Positions 43,255 to 50,683 of a DNA stretch of 64,000 bases are shown one piece after another. The notes beneath the pieces are model-generated. The model had not been told where the DNA came from. It made no database searches and was given only the letters and a program-made list of their open reading frames with translations. The translations under genes and the position numbers were made by a program. This stretch comes from Aggregicoccus sp. 17bor-14 (GTDB lineage: Bacteria > Myxococcota > Myxococcia > Myxococcales > Myxococcaceae). Every line of letters starts with the position of its first letter. Position 1 is the stretch's first letter. The stretch spans positions 62,001 through 126,000 of the forward strand of contig NZ_VJZZ01000002.1 in NCBI RefSeq assembly GCF_009659535.1, read 5' to 3'.

Positions 43255-44139
43255 ATGACCGACCTGCACGGCCCCCCGCCCCCCGGCTCGCATCCGCCTC
43301 CCTTCCAGCCGCCGCCGGTGCACCACCCGCGCTGGCCCATCTTCCTCGCGCTGGGGCTCGCCGTGCTGCTGGGCGTGGCCGCCTGGTACTTCTTCCTGCG
43401 CGCGCCGAAGCTGCCGGACGTGAACGTGCCCCAGGTGCCCGTCGCCGACGCGGGCCCCGCGGCGCCCGCGCCCGCCTCGCTCTCCGGCACCGACCCGCAC
43501 GTGCGCGAGGTGGTGGGCCAGCTGTCCAAGGACCCTGACTTCACCCGCTGGCTCATGGCCGAGGACCTGGTGCGCCGCTTCGTCTCCGCGGTGACGGCCA
43601 TCGGCAACGGCGAGAGCCCCCGCACGCAGCTGCCCTTCATGGCGCCCCAGGGCCCCTTCAAGGTGACCTCGAAGCGCGGCGGCAAGGTCGTCATCGCGCC
43701 GGAGAGCTTCAGCCGCTACGACCCCGTGGCGCGTGCCGTGACCTCCGTGGACACGCAGAGCGTGAACCGCGTGTACCAGGAGCTCAAGCCGCTGCTGGAC
43801 TCCGCGTACGGTGAGATTGCCCCGCCCGGAAACACCTTCGAGCAGGCGCTGGCCGGCGCCATCGGGAAGCTCGTCGCCGTGCCCGTGCCGGACGGGGACA
43901 TCCAGGTGAAGGCGAAGGGCGCCATGTACACCTTCGCGGACGAGGACATGGAGGCGCGCAGCGCGAGCGAGAAGCACCTGCTGCGCATGGGGCCGGAGAA
44001 CCAGCGCAAGGTGCAGGTGAAGCTTGCGGAGCTGGCCGGGGCGCTGGGGCTGCCGCTGCCTGCGGGCGTGGACGGCGGCGCGGCGGTGCAGCCGGATGCG
44101 GGCGCGGCGGACGCGGGTACCGTGGACGCTGGAGGGTAG
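43255..44139 (+). CDS. DUF3014 family membrane-anchored protein
   Basis: The 294-residue protein has a Pro-rich cytoplasmic N-terminus (GPPPPGSHPPPFQPPPVHH), one membrane helix (about 27-48), a linker rich in Ala/Pro and a DUF3014 domain with GTDPHVREVVGQLSKDPDFTRWLMAEDLVRRFVS. GAGGAGGA lies just upstream of ATG 43255. DUF3014 proteins are inner membrane proteins of unknown function with a periplasmic domain. A Pro/Ala/Asp-rich tail ends the protein. The next gene starts within a few bases of the stop, so they may be co-transcribed. Confidence 0.82.
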   Translation: MTDLHGPPPPGSHPPPFQPPPVHHPRWPIFLALGLAVLLGVAAWYFFLRAPKLPDVNVPQVPVADAGPAAPAPASLSGTDPHVREVVGQLSKDPDFTRWLMAEDLVRRFVSAVTAIGNGESPRTQLPFMAPQGPFKVTSKRGGKVVIAPESFSRYDPVARAVTSVDTQSVNRVYQELKPLLDSAYGEIAPPGNTFEQALAGAIGKLVAVPVPDGDIQVKAKGAMYTFADEDMEARSASEKHLLRMGPENQRKVQVKLAELAGALGLPLPAGVDGGAAVQPDAGAADAGTVDAGG

Positions 44140-44147
44140 TGAGGAGG

Positions 44148-44543
44148 ATGCTTCCCCCATCCCTCCTCGGCACGGCCTTCGTCTCGACATCGCAGGAGTA
44201 CGCGTGGCGCAAGGCAGAGCTGCCTCGCGCCGTGCGGGAGCTCGCTGATGCGAGCCTCCTGATTTTGGGAGGCGAGGCGTGGATTGCCGAGGATGGGCAC
44301 TTCCTCGGGCTCCTCCCTACGCTCGATGGCCAGTCCTGCGTCATCCACTGGGAGACCGAGGTGCCGCCAGCACTGCCCTGGCGCGAGCAGGTCGCCCAGG
44401 CTGCAGAGCAGACGCTGCGCATCATCCCCGGCCTCGATGCGGAGGAGGAGGTGGTTCCGGAGTACCGAGATCTCATCTGGTACAACGTGACCTTCTGCAA
44501 CGAGGAGGAGTACGGAGCGCTGCAGCTCCGAGACAAGCCCTAG
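44148..44543 (+). CDS. hypothetical protein (immunity-protein-like, tentative)
   Basis: A protein of about 131 residues (MLPPSLLGTAFVSTSQEYAW). I do not recognise a named family; the mix of Trp, acidic residues and a central hydrophobic core resembles immunity proteins of polymorphic toxin systems, but no toxin gene is adjacent. The start is uncertain: ATG 44148 follows GAGGAGG with no spacer, while the overlapping GTG at 44139 sits on the previous stop. Third positions are less GC-biased than in neighbours. Confidence 0.55.
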   Translation: MLPPSLLGTAFVSTSQEYAWRKAELPRAVRELADASLLILGGEAWIAEDGHFLGLLPTLDGQSCVIHWETEVPPALPWREQVAQAAEQTLRIIPGLDAEEEVVPEYRDLIWYNVTFCNEEEYGALQLRDKP

Positions 44544-44616
44544 GCGCCGAACCGAGCGAGATGCCGTCGCTACGGCTGTCGCACCATCGCTGCGCACTCC
44601 AGAAGGGTTACGTCCG

Positions 44617-45138
44617 TCAGCGGCGCCACCACGCGAGCTCCGTTCCATCGAAGTAGAGGTGGAACGCGTCGCAGTCGCCGGCCGAGAGCACGACGCCGCG
44701 CGAGCCCTGCTGCTGGCTCGCACGCGTCAGCCGCTGCTGCAGCGCACGGACCTTCTCGCACTCGGGACCCTTCGCTCCGCCCGAGCACCCCCACTCCTCG
44801 AGCGGGAGTCCGAGTGGCTCGAGCGTGAGGGTGGCCTGCTCGGCGGTTGCGCACAGGCCGTCCGCCTCGAAGGTGCGGACCCAATGCTGGGTTCCCGCGC
44901 CCACGGGACCCGCCACCACCGCCACCACGGCCGCCGTGCCACGCACTCCCAACATCACGACGTCCGCCCGGCCATCGAGCGTCACGTCCGCGCGCAGGGC
45001 GGTCGCTGCCCTCCACGTCACGTCCGGTAGGCGCTGCGCCAGGAGCGCGCGGGCCCGCTCCACCTCGCCCGCCTCTTTCGGGCTCGCAGCGGCGACGGCC
45101 AGTGCAGAGAGGAGGAAGGCGACGAGTGCAGGCTTCAT
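44617..45138 (-). CDS. hypothetical exported protein
   Basis: A 173-residue protein with an N-terminal signal peptide (MKPALVAFLLSALAVAAAS) and no further membrane helix. The mature part is mixed alpha/beta (VTLDGRADVVMLGVRGTAAVVAVVAGPVG) with four Cys, possibly forming disulfides, and ends FDGTELAWWRR. It is divergent from the exported protein at 45157, with only 18 bases between them. Family unknown. Confidence 0.6.
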   Translation of the reverse strand: MKPALVAFLLSALAVAAASPKEAGEVERARALLAQRLPDVTWRAATALRADVTLDGRADVVMLGVRGTAAVVAVVAGPVGAGTQHWVRTFEADGLCATAEQATLTLEPLGLPLEEWGCSGGAKGPECEKVRALQQRLTRASQQQGSRGVVLSAGDCDAFHLYFDGTELAWWRR

Positions 45139-45156
45139 GGGCTTAGATCTACCACC

Positions 45157-45615
45157 ATGCGCTCTGCTCCGGCTCTGCTCCTCCTCGCCACGCTCGTGCT
45201 CGGGTCGGGAGCGCCTGCGCATGCCGATGGCGATCCGTGCGGCCCTCTGGATGGAGAGCTCCAGCAACTCACGGTGCGAGCTCGCACCGGGGAGCGTGGG
45301 CTCTGGCTCCAGGTTCAGCAGGTGCAGGCGCGGTATCCGGCACGGTGTGACGATGGCGCCCTGGCCGAGGGGTACTCCGAGCTCGTGACCTCCACACTCG
45401 CGCAGCGCTGGAGCCAGGTCGCGGAGCTCGCCAGGCTCGCACGAACCGACCGTGCCTTCCTCGCCTTCGTCCTGCGGCACGTCGATGCCTCGGCGTCGGA
45501 GGACGATCTGAGGCGAGTGGCGGAGAATGCCCGGACGGCTTGTCCCAAAGGTGTGTCCCGTGCGCTCTGTGCCGACCTCGAGCGCGCCGCGGCGCGGGCG
45601 CTCTCGCCGAAGTAG
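45157..45615 (+). CDS. hypothetical exported protein
   Basis: A 152-residue protein with signal peptide (MRSAPALLLLATLVLGSGAPAHA) and a helical, charged mature domain (QLTVRARTGERGLWLQVQQVQ) with Cys residues at both ends. The family is not recognised. It is divergent from the exported protein at 44617-45138 and is followed after 59 bases by palindromic repeat copy C. Confidence 0.6.
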   Translation: MRSAPALLLLATLVLGSGAPAHADGDPCGPLDGELQQLTVRARTGERGLWLQVQQVQARYPARCDDGALAEGYSELVTSTLAQRWSQVAELARLARTDRAFLAFVLRHVDASASEDDLRRVAENARTACPKGVSRALCADLERAAARALSPK

Positions 45616-45674
45616 CCCCACTGCTCTACGGATGCGGTGATGCGCAGCAGGCCTCGAGGAGCACGGCTGCGCTC

Positions 45675-45714
45675 TCTTCCCTCACCCTTTCCCTCTCCCA
45701 GGGGGAGAGGGGAC
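45675..45714 (+). repeat. 40-bp palindromic repeat, copy C
   Basis: This copy overlaps the 3' end of the DMT transporter gene: its sequence supplies the last codons and the TGA stop of that gene on the minus strand (tail VPSPPGRGKG). It also lies 59 bases beyond the stop of the exported protein gene. Confidence 0.8.
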
Positions 45715-46560
45715 AGTCTTCGCTCTCAGGGACACGAGGACTCCGAGGAGAAGGCCTGCTCCGCCCAGCACGAGGCGCTGGGTGAGGGGCTCGTGCAGGA
45801 GCAGCACGGCTCCCGCCGCTGCGAGCACCGGCACGCTCAGTTGCACGATCGCCGCGCGCGCACTGCTCAGGTGCGGAAGCGCCGCGTACCAGAGGCTGTA
45901 GCCGACACCTGAGGCGAGCACGCCCGAGGCCGCCGCGAGCACCAGCCCCTTGACCGTCGCGTGCGGCGCACCCGCGAAGGGCAGGGCGAGCAGCCACAGC
46001 GCGAGCGCGAAGGGCACGCCGCGCAGGAAGTTCCCCGCCGTCGCCGCGAGCGGATCCGTGCTTCCGCGCCCGCGCAGGCTGTACACGCCCCACGCCACGC
46101 CGGCCCCCGCCATCAGCAGTGCACCCACTGCGTCCGGAGCGCTCGCGCCCGGAAGCGTGAGGCCGAGCAATCCCGCCAGCGCCACCGCGAGCCCCACCCA
46201 CTCGAGCGCCCGCGGCCGCTCCCCGCGCACGAGCCCCGCCGTGAGCATGGTGAGCTGCACGAGGCCGAAGAGCAGCAGCGCCCCCACCCCCGCGCCGATG
46301 CGCACGTACGCGAGGCTGAAGCCCGCCGCGTACGCGAAGAGCGCGAGCGCCGAGCGCCACGTGCCCTTCTGCCCCCGCTCGCGCTGCCGGCGCATCCGCA
46401 CCAGCAGCGCGAGGACCAACGCCCCCGCCACCAGCCGCACCAGCGTGAAGCTCGCCGCATCGATGCTGCGAGCCGCGCCGCCCGAGAGGGCAGCGCGGCA
46501 CAACAGCGAGTTCGCGGCAAAGCCCAGGAGGGCGAGCAGGGTGAGCAGGGCGGTGTTCAC
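45682..46560 (-). CDS. EamA/DMT superfamily transporter
   Basis: The 292-residue protein has ten predicted helices with the two EamA repeats (LLALLGFAANSLLCRAAL and VGALLMAGAGVAWGVYSLRG). Members export or import amino acids, sugars or small metabolites. The GTG start overlaps the stop of the LLM gene by 4 bases (GTGA), so it is the third gene of the ATP-grasp/LLM operon. Its last 7 codons and the stop lie in palindromic repeat copy C, which has replaced its native 3' end. Likely an exporter of a product of the operon, as inference. Confidence 0.88.
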   Translation of the reverse strand: MNTALLTLLALLGFAANSLLCRAALSGGAARSIDAASFTLVRLVAGALVLALLVRMRRQRERGQKGTWRSALALFAYAAGFSLAYVRIGAGVGALLLFGLVQLTMLTAGLVRGERPRALEWVGLAVALAGLLGLTLPGASAPDAVGALLMAGAGVAWGVYSLRGRGSTDPLAATAGNFLRGVPFALALWLLALPFAGAPHATVKGLVLAAASGVLASGVGYSLWYAALPHLSSARAAIVQLSVPVLAAAGAVLLLHEPLTQRLVLGGAGLLLGVLVSLRAKTVPSPPGRGKG

Positions 46561-47627
46561 GCAGCCGGGACATAGCGGGCGGCCGCCCGCGCGTCACGTA
46601 CCCGCGGCATCACCTCGCGGCTGAAGTTCTCCATCTCCTCCAGCTGGGGGCTGCACTGCAGGAGCAGCAGGTCCACCCCCGCGCGCTCGAAGGCGAGCAC
46701 GCGCTCGGCCACCTGGTCCGGCGTTCCCACCAGCCCCGCCCGCAGGCCGCGGTTGGAGACCGAGTAGTCCTGCAGGCTGAGCGCGCTCTCCAGCTTCGTG
46801 TGCGCCACCCAGTCGCGGTAGTTCTGGTAGCCCGGGCTGCCCTCCTGCACGTTCGTGATGCGCGCGAGCTCCCGCTTCGCCTCGGCCTCGGTGGGCCGCA
46901 CGATGGTGTACGCCGCCATCCCGAACTGCAGCGGCGGCAGCTTCCACTCCGCGCGCCGGCGCTGCATGTCCGCAATCTTCGCCGCCACCGTCTCCGGCGC
47001 GTCCCCGTGCATCACGTACGCATCGCAGGCGCGGCTGATGAGCCTCTTCGCCGCCTCGCTCTCGCCGCCCGCGTACAGCGTGGGCCGGCGGCGGTAGCCG
47101 CGCACCAGGGGCTTGGGCTCGAGGATGGTCCCGTCCACCCGGTAGTACTTGCCCTGGTGGCTGAAGCGCGGCTCCTTCCACACGCCGTCGAGCACCTGCA
47201 GCCAGTCCTCGGTGCGCGCGTAGCGGTCGTCGTGCTCCTCGAAGTGCACGCCGTAGCGGCGCGCCTCGTCCTGCCACCAGCTGCTCACCACGTTGAGGCT
47301 GAGCCGCCCGTTGCTGATGTGGTCGATGTTCGCCGCCTGCTTCGCGAGCAGGGCGGGGGAGTGGAACGTGGGCCGCACCGCCACAATCAGCTCGAGCCGC
47401 TCGGTCACCGCCGCGAGCGCCGCTGCGGTGCTCCACGCGTCGAGACTGGGCGCATCGATGCCCTTGATGTCGTTCATGAAGAGCTCGGCGATGAGCGTGA
47501 GGTCGTAGCCGAGCACCTCACTGCGCCGCGCGAGCCGCTGCACGTACGCCCACGAGGTCTCCATCGCCTCGTCCTGCACGTTGCGCAGCCAGCCGCCGAA
47601 GACGGGGAGCCAGTATCCGTAGCGCAT
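46557..47627 (-). CDS. LLM-class FMN-dependent monooxygenase
   Basis: A 356-residue luciferase-like monooxygenase: MRYGYWLPVFGGWLRN, IAVRPTFHSPALLAKQAANIDHIS with the barrel strand, NGRLSLNVVSSWWQDEARRYGV and PTLYAGGESEAAKRL. The same family includes alkanesulfonate and dimethylsulfone monooxygenases that free sulfur from organosulfur compounds, which fits a Cys-rich leader upstream. ATG 47627 starts 2 bases after the ATP-grasp stop. It needs reduced FMN, possibly supplied by the reductase gene at 48907-49500. The exact substrate cannot be read from the sequence. Confidence 0.88.
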   Translation of the reverse strand: MRYGYWLPVFGGWLRNVQDEAMETSWAYVQRLARRSEVLGYDLTLIAELFMNDIKGIDAPSLDAWSTAAALAAVTERLELIVAVRPTFHSPALLAKQAANIDHISNGRLSLNVVSSWWQDEARRYGVHFEEHDDRYARTEDWLQVLDGVWKEPRFSHQGKYYRVDGTILEPKPLVRGYRRRPTLYAGGESEAAKRLISRACDAYVMHGDAPETVAAKIADMQRRRAEWKLPPLQFGMAAYTIVRPTEAEAKRELARITNVQEGSPGYQNYRDWVAHTKLESALSLQDYSVSNRGLRAGLVGTPDQVAERVLAFERAGVDLLLLQCSPQLEEMENFSREVMPRVRDARAAARYVPAA

Positions 47628-47629
47628 GA

Positions 47630-48616
47630 CTAGGCCGCCTCCCCGACGTCGAGGTCGGACGGGTTCGCGCCCTCGGCGCGCGCGACGAGGAAGTCCACCA
47701 GCCGCTCGAAGGGGTCGAAGCCCACCACTCGCAGCGGGTCCGCGACGAAGTTGGAGAGCGCGTTCACGTCGTAGAAGTAGTGCTGCCCGTCGCGCGCATC
47801 CACGAGGTACTCGATGCCTCCCACGTCGATGCCAGCGCGGCGGATGAGCGTCTCCGCCTGCCAGATGACGTGCGGTGGTGGCGTCGCCGCCTCCACGCGC
47901 ATCCCGTTCTTCGGCGCATCCAGCGCGCACGCACCGCGCGCGAGCGCCGCGCCGTCGGTGGTCTGGCACACGTCCGCGGGGCAGAGGTTGAAGGAGTTCT
48001 CGGCCGGGTAGACGTTGATCGCGTAGAGGAACTTGCCGCCCAGCAGCTCCACGCGCGTGATGTGGCCACCCTGCAGGGGTGCGAGCTCCTGCAAGAGCGC
48101 GGTGCCATCCGGGCCCAGCTCCAGCGTGCCCGCCTCCACGGCGCGCGCGAGCTCGGCCTCGGTCCCGTACGCGCGGATGCCCGCGCCGCTGCCGCCCACG
48201 TTCGCCTTCACCAGCACGGGGAAGCGCAGGCCGGCAGCCGCCTCGAGTGCGCGCGAGGGATGGTTGAAGACGCGGGCGCGCGGGGTGGGCAGGTTCAGCT
48301 CCTCGGCGAGCTCGAGCTGCAGCGCCTTGCTCAGCTCCGTCTCGTAGGCGCGGGCGCCGTTCACCACCGGCACGCCGAGCCGCCGCAGGTGGCGCAGCCA
48401 GTGCTGCGTGTGGAAGGTGCTCTGTGAATGCCCGCGCAGGTAGGCGCTGGGGCTCGCGCGGTTGAAGACGAGCGAGTAGGGCACGTGGCGCTCGCGCGGG
48501 TCGTACACGTGCGCGCTCGCGTCCAGGCGCACGTAGGGGACGCGGCGGCGCTCCAGCGTGTGGAAGAGCGGGCGGAACCAGTCGGGATGCTCGTGGAGGA
48601 TGGCGATGGGCTTCAT
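47630..48616 (-). CDS. RimK-like ATP-grasp ligase
   Basis: The 328-residue protein has an N-terminal Rossmann-like part and an ATP-grasp fold (PVLVKANVGGSGAGIRAYG as the Lys/Gly loop, VGGIEYLVDARDGQHYFYDVNALSN with metal-binding Asp/Asn). Such enzymes ligate carboxylates to amines, for example peptide-like products or amino acids. It heads a minus-strand operon with the LLM monooxygenase and DMT transporter. Ribosome binding sequence GAGGT (RNA sense) lies 7 bases before the ATG and sits inside one arm of a 9-bp hairpin (48620-48628/48660-48668). Reaction and product are unknown. Confidence 0.86.
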   Translation of the reverse strand: MKPIAILHEHPDWFRPLFHTLERRRVPYVRLDASAHVYDPRERHVPYSLVFNRASPSAYLRGHSQSTFHTQHWLRHLRRLGVPVVNGARAYETELSKALQLELAEELNLPTPRARVFNHPSRALEAAAGLRFPVLVKANVGGSGAGIRAYGTEAELARAVEAGTLELGPDGTALLQELAPLQGGHITRVELLGGKFLYAINVYPAENSFNLCPADVCQTTDGAALARGACALDAPKNGMRVEAATPPPHVIWQAETLIRRAGIDVGGIEYLVDARDGQHYFYDVNALSNFVADPLRVVGFDPFERLVDFLVARAEGANPSDLDVGEAA

Positions 48617-48619
48617 GCG

Positions 48620-48668
48620 GAGGACCTCGGGTTGACCAGCGGGTGGAATCGCCGCCTGGGAGGTCCTC
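48620..48668 (-). promoter_or_regulatory. RNA hairpin hiding the ATP-grasp ribosome binding site
   Basis: GAGGACCTC (48620-48628) and GAGGTCCTC (48660-48668) are exact reverse complements, so the transcript can fold a 9-bp stem with a 31-base loop. The 3' arm in the RNA includes the GAGGT Shine-Dalgarno, 7 bases before ATG 48616. The other arm can instead pair with the terminator region at 48735-48742. Confidence 0.6.
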
Positions 48669-48705
48669 GGGATGAGCGGGGCTGCATGCTGCAAGGGGCG
48701 CCCTG

Positions 48706-48747
48706 AAAACGACAACGCCCCGGTCCGCTCGTCTCGAGGACCGGGGC
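48706..48747 (-). terminator. attenuator-like intrinsic terminator upstream of the ATP-grasp operon
   Basis: In the transcript, GCCCCGGTCC (48747-48738) and GGACCGGGGC (48726-48717) form a perfect 10-bp stem with an 11-base loop, followed by GUUGUCGUUUUC (U run opposite AAAA 48706-48709). This is a true intrinsic terminator form, 35 bases after the leader peptide stop and about 90 bases before the first structural gene, so it would end transcription inside the leader. Confidence 0.75.
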
Positions 48748-48781
48748 GACGCTTGGGGCGTCCGATGGGGGCGCTTCCCGA

Positions 48782-48868
48782 CTACGCGTGCACGCTGGCT
48801 CCCTCGCTGACCGCACGACAGGCGGCGCGACAGAGACAGCAGCAGCAGGTAGCGGAGGTGAAGGGCAT
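48782..48868 (-). CDS. cysteine-rich attenuation leader peptide
   Basis: A 28-codon reading frame starting ATG 48868: MPFTSATCCCCLCRAACRAV followed by eight more residues and a TAG at 48782-48784. It holds six Cys codons, four of them in a row (codons 8-11). It lies between the flavin reductase stop and a terminator hairpin, directly upstream of the operon. Multi-Cys small frames act as cysteine attenuators in actinobacteria: scarce Cys-tRNA stalls the ribosome and changes RNA folding. No clear Shine-Dalgarno sequence is seen; a short or absent 5' leader is possible. Confidence 0.75.
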   Translation of the reverse strand: MPFTSATCCCCLCRAACRAVSEGASVHA

Positions 48869-48883
48869 GCGGACGGGGGAGAG

Positions 48884-48910
48884 GTAATCGCGCGGCCTGC
48901 GCGGAGTCAA
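48884..48910 (-). promoter_or_regulatory. candidate promoter of the Cys-leader operon
   Basis: On the minus strand TTGACT (48910-48905) lies 15 bases from GATTAC (48889-48884). Transcription would start close to the leader ATG 48868. The -10 match is poor, so this is only a candidate; readthrough from the reductase gene upstream is an alternative. Confidence 0.3.
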
Positions 48911-49500
48911 GCGGCCGCGCTCGCGGGCCCTCGCACGAACAGCGCCTCCGCCTGCGCGAGCGCGGCCGCGTCCTGCAGCACGTCGCCGGGGCGCGAGCCG
49001 TGGCCCACCACCGCGCCTCCGAAGCGCATCTTCATGTAGTCCGCCGTGAGCCGCAGCGTCTGCACCAGCGGCGCGCTGCCCTCGTCCACGCCCGGGTCGT
49101 CCGAGTTCACCGTGACGAGCCACAGCGTGCGGCCCACCATCTTCGCGCGGAAGTCGAGACCCGGGACCCGGAACATCCCCGACCAGTGGTCGAGGTACAG
49201 CTTCGCGGAGGTGGGCAGGCTGTACCAGTAGGTGGGCGCGACGAAGACCAGGTCCGTCGCGGCCACCGTCTGGCGGTAGAGACCGGAGAGGGGCTCGGTG
49301 AGCGGCGGGTAGCCGCCCGGCGTGTGGCGCAGGTCCAGGAAGGGCGGGAGCCCGAGTGCATCGAGGCTCACCCAGGTCTGCTTCACCGAGGCGGGGAGGC
49401 TCGCGGCGGCGCGGCGCGCGAGCAGCTCGGTGTTGCCCTCGGCGCGGGCGCTGGAGAGCAGGAAGAGGAAGTGGCGGTCGGCGGCAGGAGAGGTGGACAT
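48907..49500 (-). CDS. NADPH-dependent flavin reductase (flavodoxin-like fold)
   Basis: A 197-residue protein of the flavodoxin-like NAD(P)H-dependent FMN reductase group: FLFLLSSARAEGNTELLARRAA (FMN phosphate loop) and FVAPTYWYSLPTSAKLYLDHWSG. Such enzymes supply reduced FMN for two-component monooxygenases of the SsuE-SsuD type, and this gene lies immediately upstream of the Cys-leader/LLM monooxygenase operon on the same strand, 38 bases before the leader start. Direct supply of FMNH2 to the LLM enzyme is inference. The ribosome binding site of the ATG at 49500 is weak. Confidence 0.8.
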   Translation of the reverse strand: MSTSPAADRHFLFLLSSARAEGNTELLARRAAASLPASVKQTWVSLDALGLPPFLDLRHTPGGYPPLTEPLSGLYRQTVAATDLVFVAPTYWYSLPTSAKLYLDHWSGMFRVPGLDFRAKMVGRTLWLVTVNSDDPGVDEGSAPLVQTLRLTADYMKMRFGGAVVGHGSRPGDVLQDAAALAQAEALFVRGPASAAA

Positions 49501-49566
49501 TTTGGCAGGAGCGGGCGCAGGCACAGAGGCGGTGGGCGCTGGGATGCGCGGGCCTGCGGAGCGTTT

Positions 49567-49597
49567 CCCGCACTGGCTTGCGCTTCGCAAGTGCGGG
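49567..49597. promoter_or_regulatory. inverted repeat between reductase and M28 peptidase genes
   Basis: CCCGCACT (49567-49574) and AGTGCGGG (49590-49597) are perfect complements, with a nested CTTGCG/CGCAAG inside. The element sits in the 173-base divergent intergenic region, 67 bases from the reductase start and 76 from the peptidase start, so it may be a regulator site for one or both. Confidence 0.35.
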
Positions 49598-49673
49598 AGG
49601 TGGCCCGCGGGCCAGGGTGCCCTCCCTGCCAGGCACCCGAGAGGCCACGCCGCACCTTGCCGAGGGAGAGGAC

Positions 49674-50669
49674 ATGGCGCACTTCTGGAAGGGCAAGCGT
49701 TCCTGGCTCGCGCTCGGAGTCCTGGTGTCTCTCTGGAGCCTCATCCTCGGTGCAGCGGCGTGGGTGAGCCAGCCACAGCGCCGCACCGCGCCCACCTGCA
49801 TGCCCTCTCCCGTCGACCCGCAGCGCTTGAAGGCCCACGTGCGCGCCCTGAGCGAGACGCTGCACCCGCGCGATTACGAGCACCCGGAGAACCTGGAGCG
49901 CGCGGCGCGCTACCTCGAGGCCTCACTGAAGGGGGCCGGGGGCCGCGTGAGACGCGAGCCCTTCGAGGTGTACGGCGACACCTTCCACAACGTGGTGGCG
50001 AGCTTCGGGCCGGAGACCGGGGAGCGGCTCGTGGTGGGCGCGCACTACGACGCGGTGCAGGGGACGCCAGGTGCGGACGACAACGCGAGCGGCGTCGCCG
50101 GGCTGCTCGAGCTCGCGCAGTTGCTGGGCAAGAGGCCTCCCACGATGCGCGTGGACCTCGTCGCCTTCGTGCTCGAGGAGCCGCCCTTCTTCGGCTCACA
50201 GAACATGGGCAGTGCGGTGCACGCGCGCGGGCTGAAGAAGGCGGGCGTGAAGGTGCGTGCGATGCTCTCGCTCGAGATGCTCGGCTGCTTCTCGGATGCG
50301 AAGGGGAGCCAGCAGTACCCGGTGCCGGGGATGAAGATGCTCTACCCGGACGCGGGAAACTTCATCGGCGTGGTGGGGACCCTGGGCGGCGAGGCGCTGG
50401 TGGCGGAGGTAAAGGCCGGGATGCGCTCGGCGGGCGGCATCCCGGTGGAGAGCCTCAATGCGCCGCGCAGCGTGGTGGGCGTGGACCTCTCCGACCACGC
50501 GAGCTTCTGGGACCAGGGCTTCCCCGCGCTGATGATCACCGACACCGCGTTCCTGCGAAACGAGCGCTACCACCGCGCCGACGACACCTGGGACACGCTC
50601 GACTACCCGCGCATGGCGCAGGTGGTGGAGGCGCTGCACTGCGCGCTCGAGTCGCTCGCGCAGGGATGA
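49674..50669 (+). CDS. M28 family zinc aminopeptidase, membrane anchored
   Basis: The 331-residue protein starts with a membrane segment (about residues 11-32) and carries an M28 domain with VGAHYDAVQG (His124), GADDNASG (bridging Asp135/136), VLEEPPFFG (Glu168-169) and SDHASFW plus YHRADDT, completing a two-zinc site. GAGGGAGAGG precedes the ATG. It likely removes N-terminal residues from peptides in the periplasm. It converges with the ABC permease operon, leaving 14 bases. Confidence 0.88.
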   Translation: MAHFWKGKRSWLALGVLVSLWSLILGAAAWVSQPQRRTAPTCMPSPVDPQRLKAHVRALSETLHPRDYEHPENLERAARYLEASLKGAGGRVRREPFEVYGDTFHNVVASFGPETGERLVVGAHYDAVQGTPGADDNASGVAGLLELAQLLGKRPPTMRVDLVAFVLEEPPFFGSQNMGSAVHARGLKKAGVKVRAMLSLEMLGCFSDAKGSQQYPVPGMKMLYPDAGNFIGVVGTLGGEALVAEVKAGMRSAGGIPVESLNAPRSVVGVDLSDHASFWDQGFPALMITDTAFLRNERYHRADDTWDTLDYPRMAQVVEALHCALESLAQG

Positions 50670-50683
50670 GGGAAGCGCCCGCG

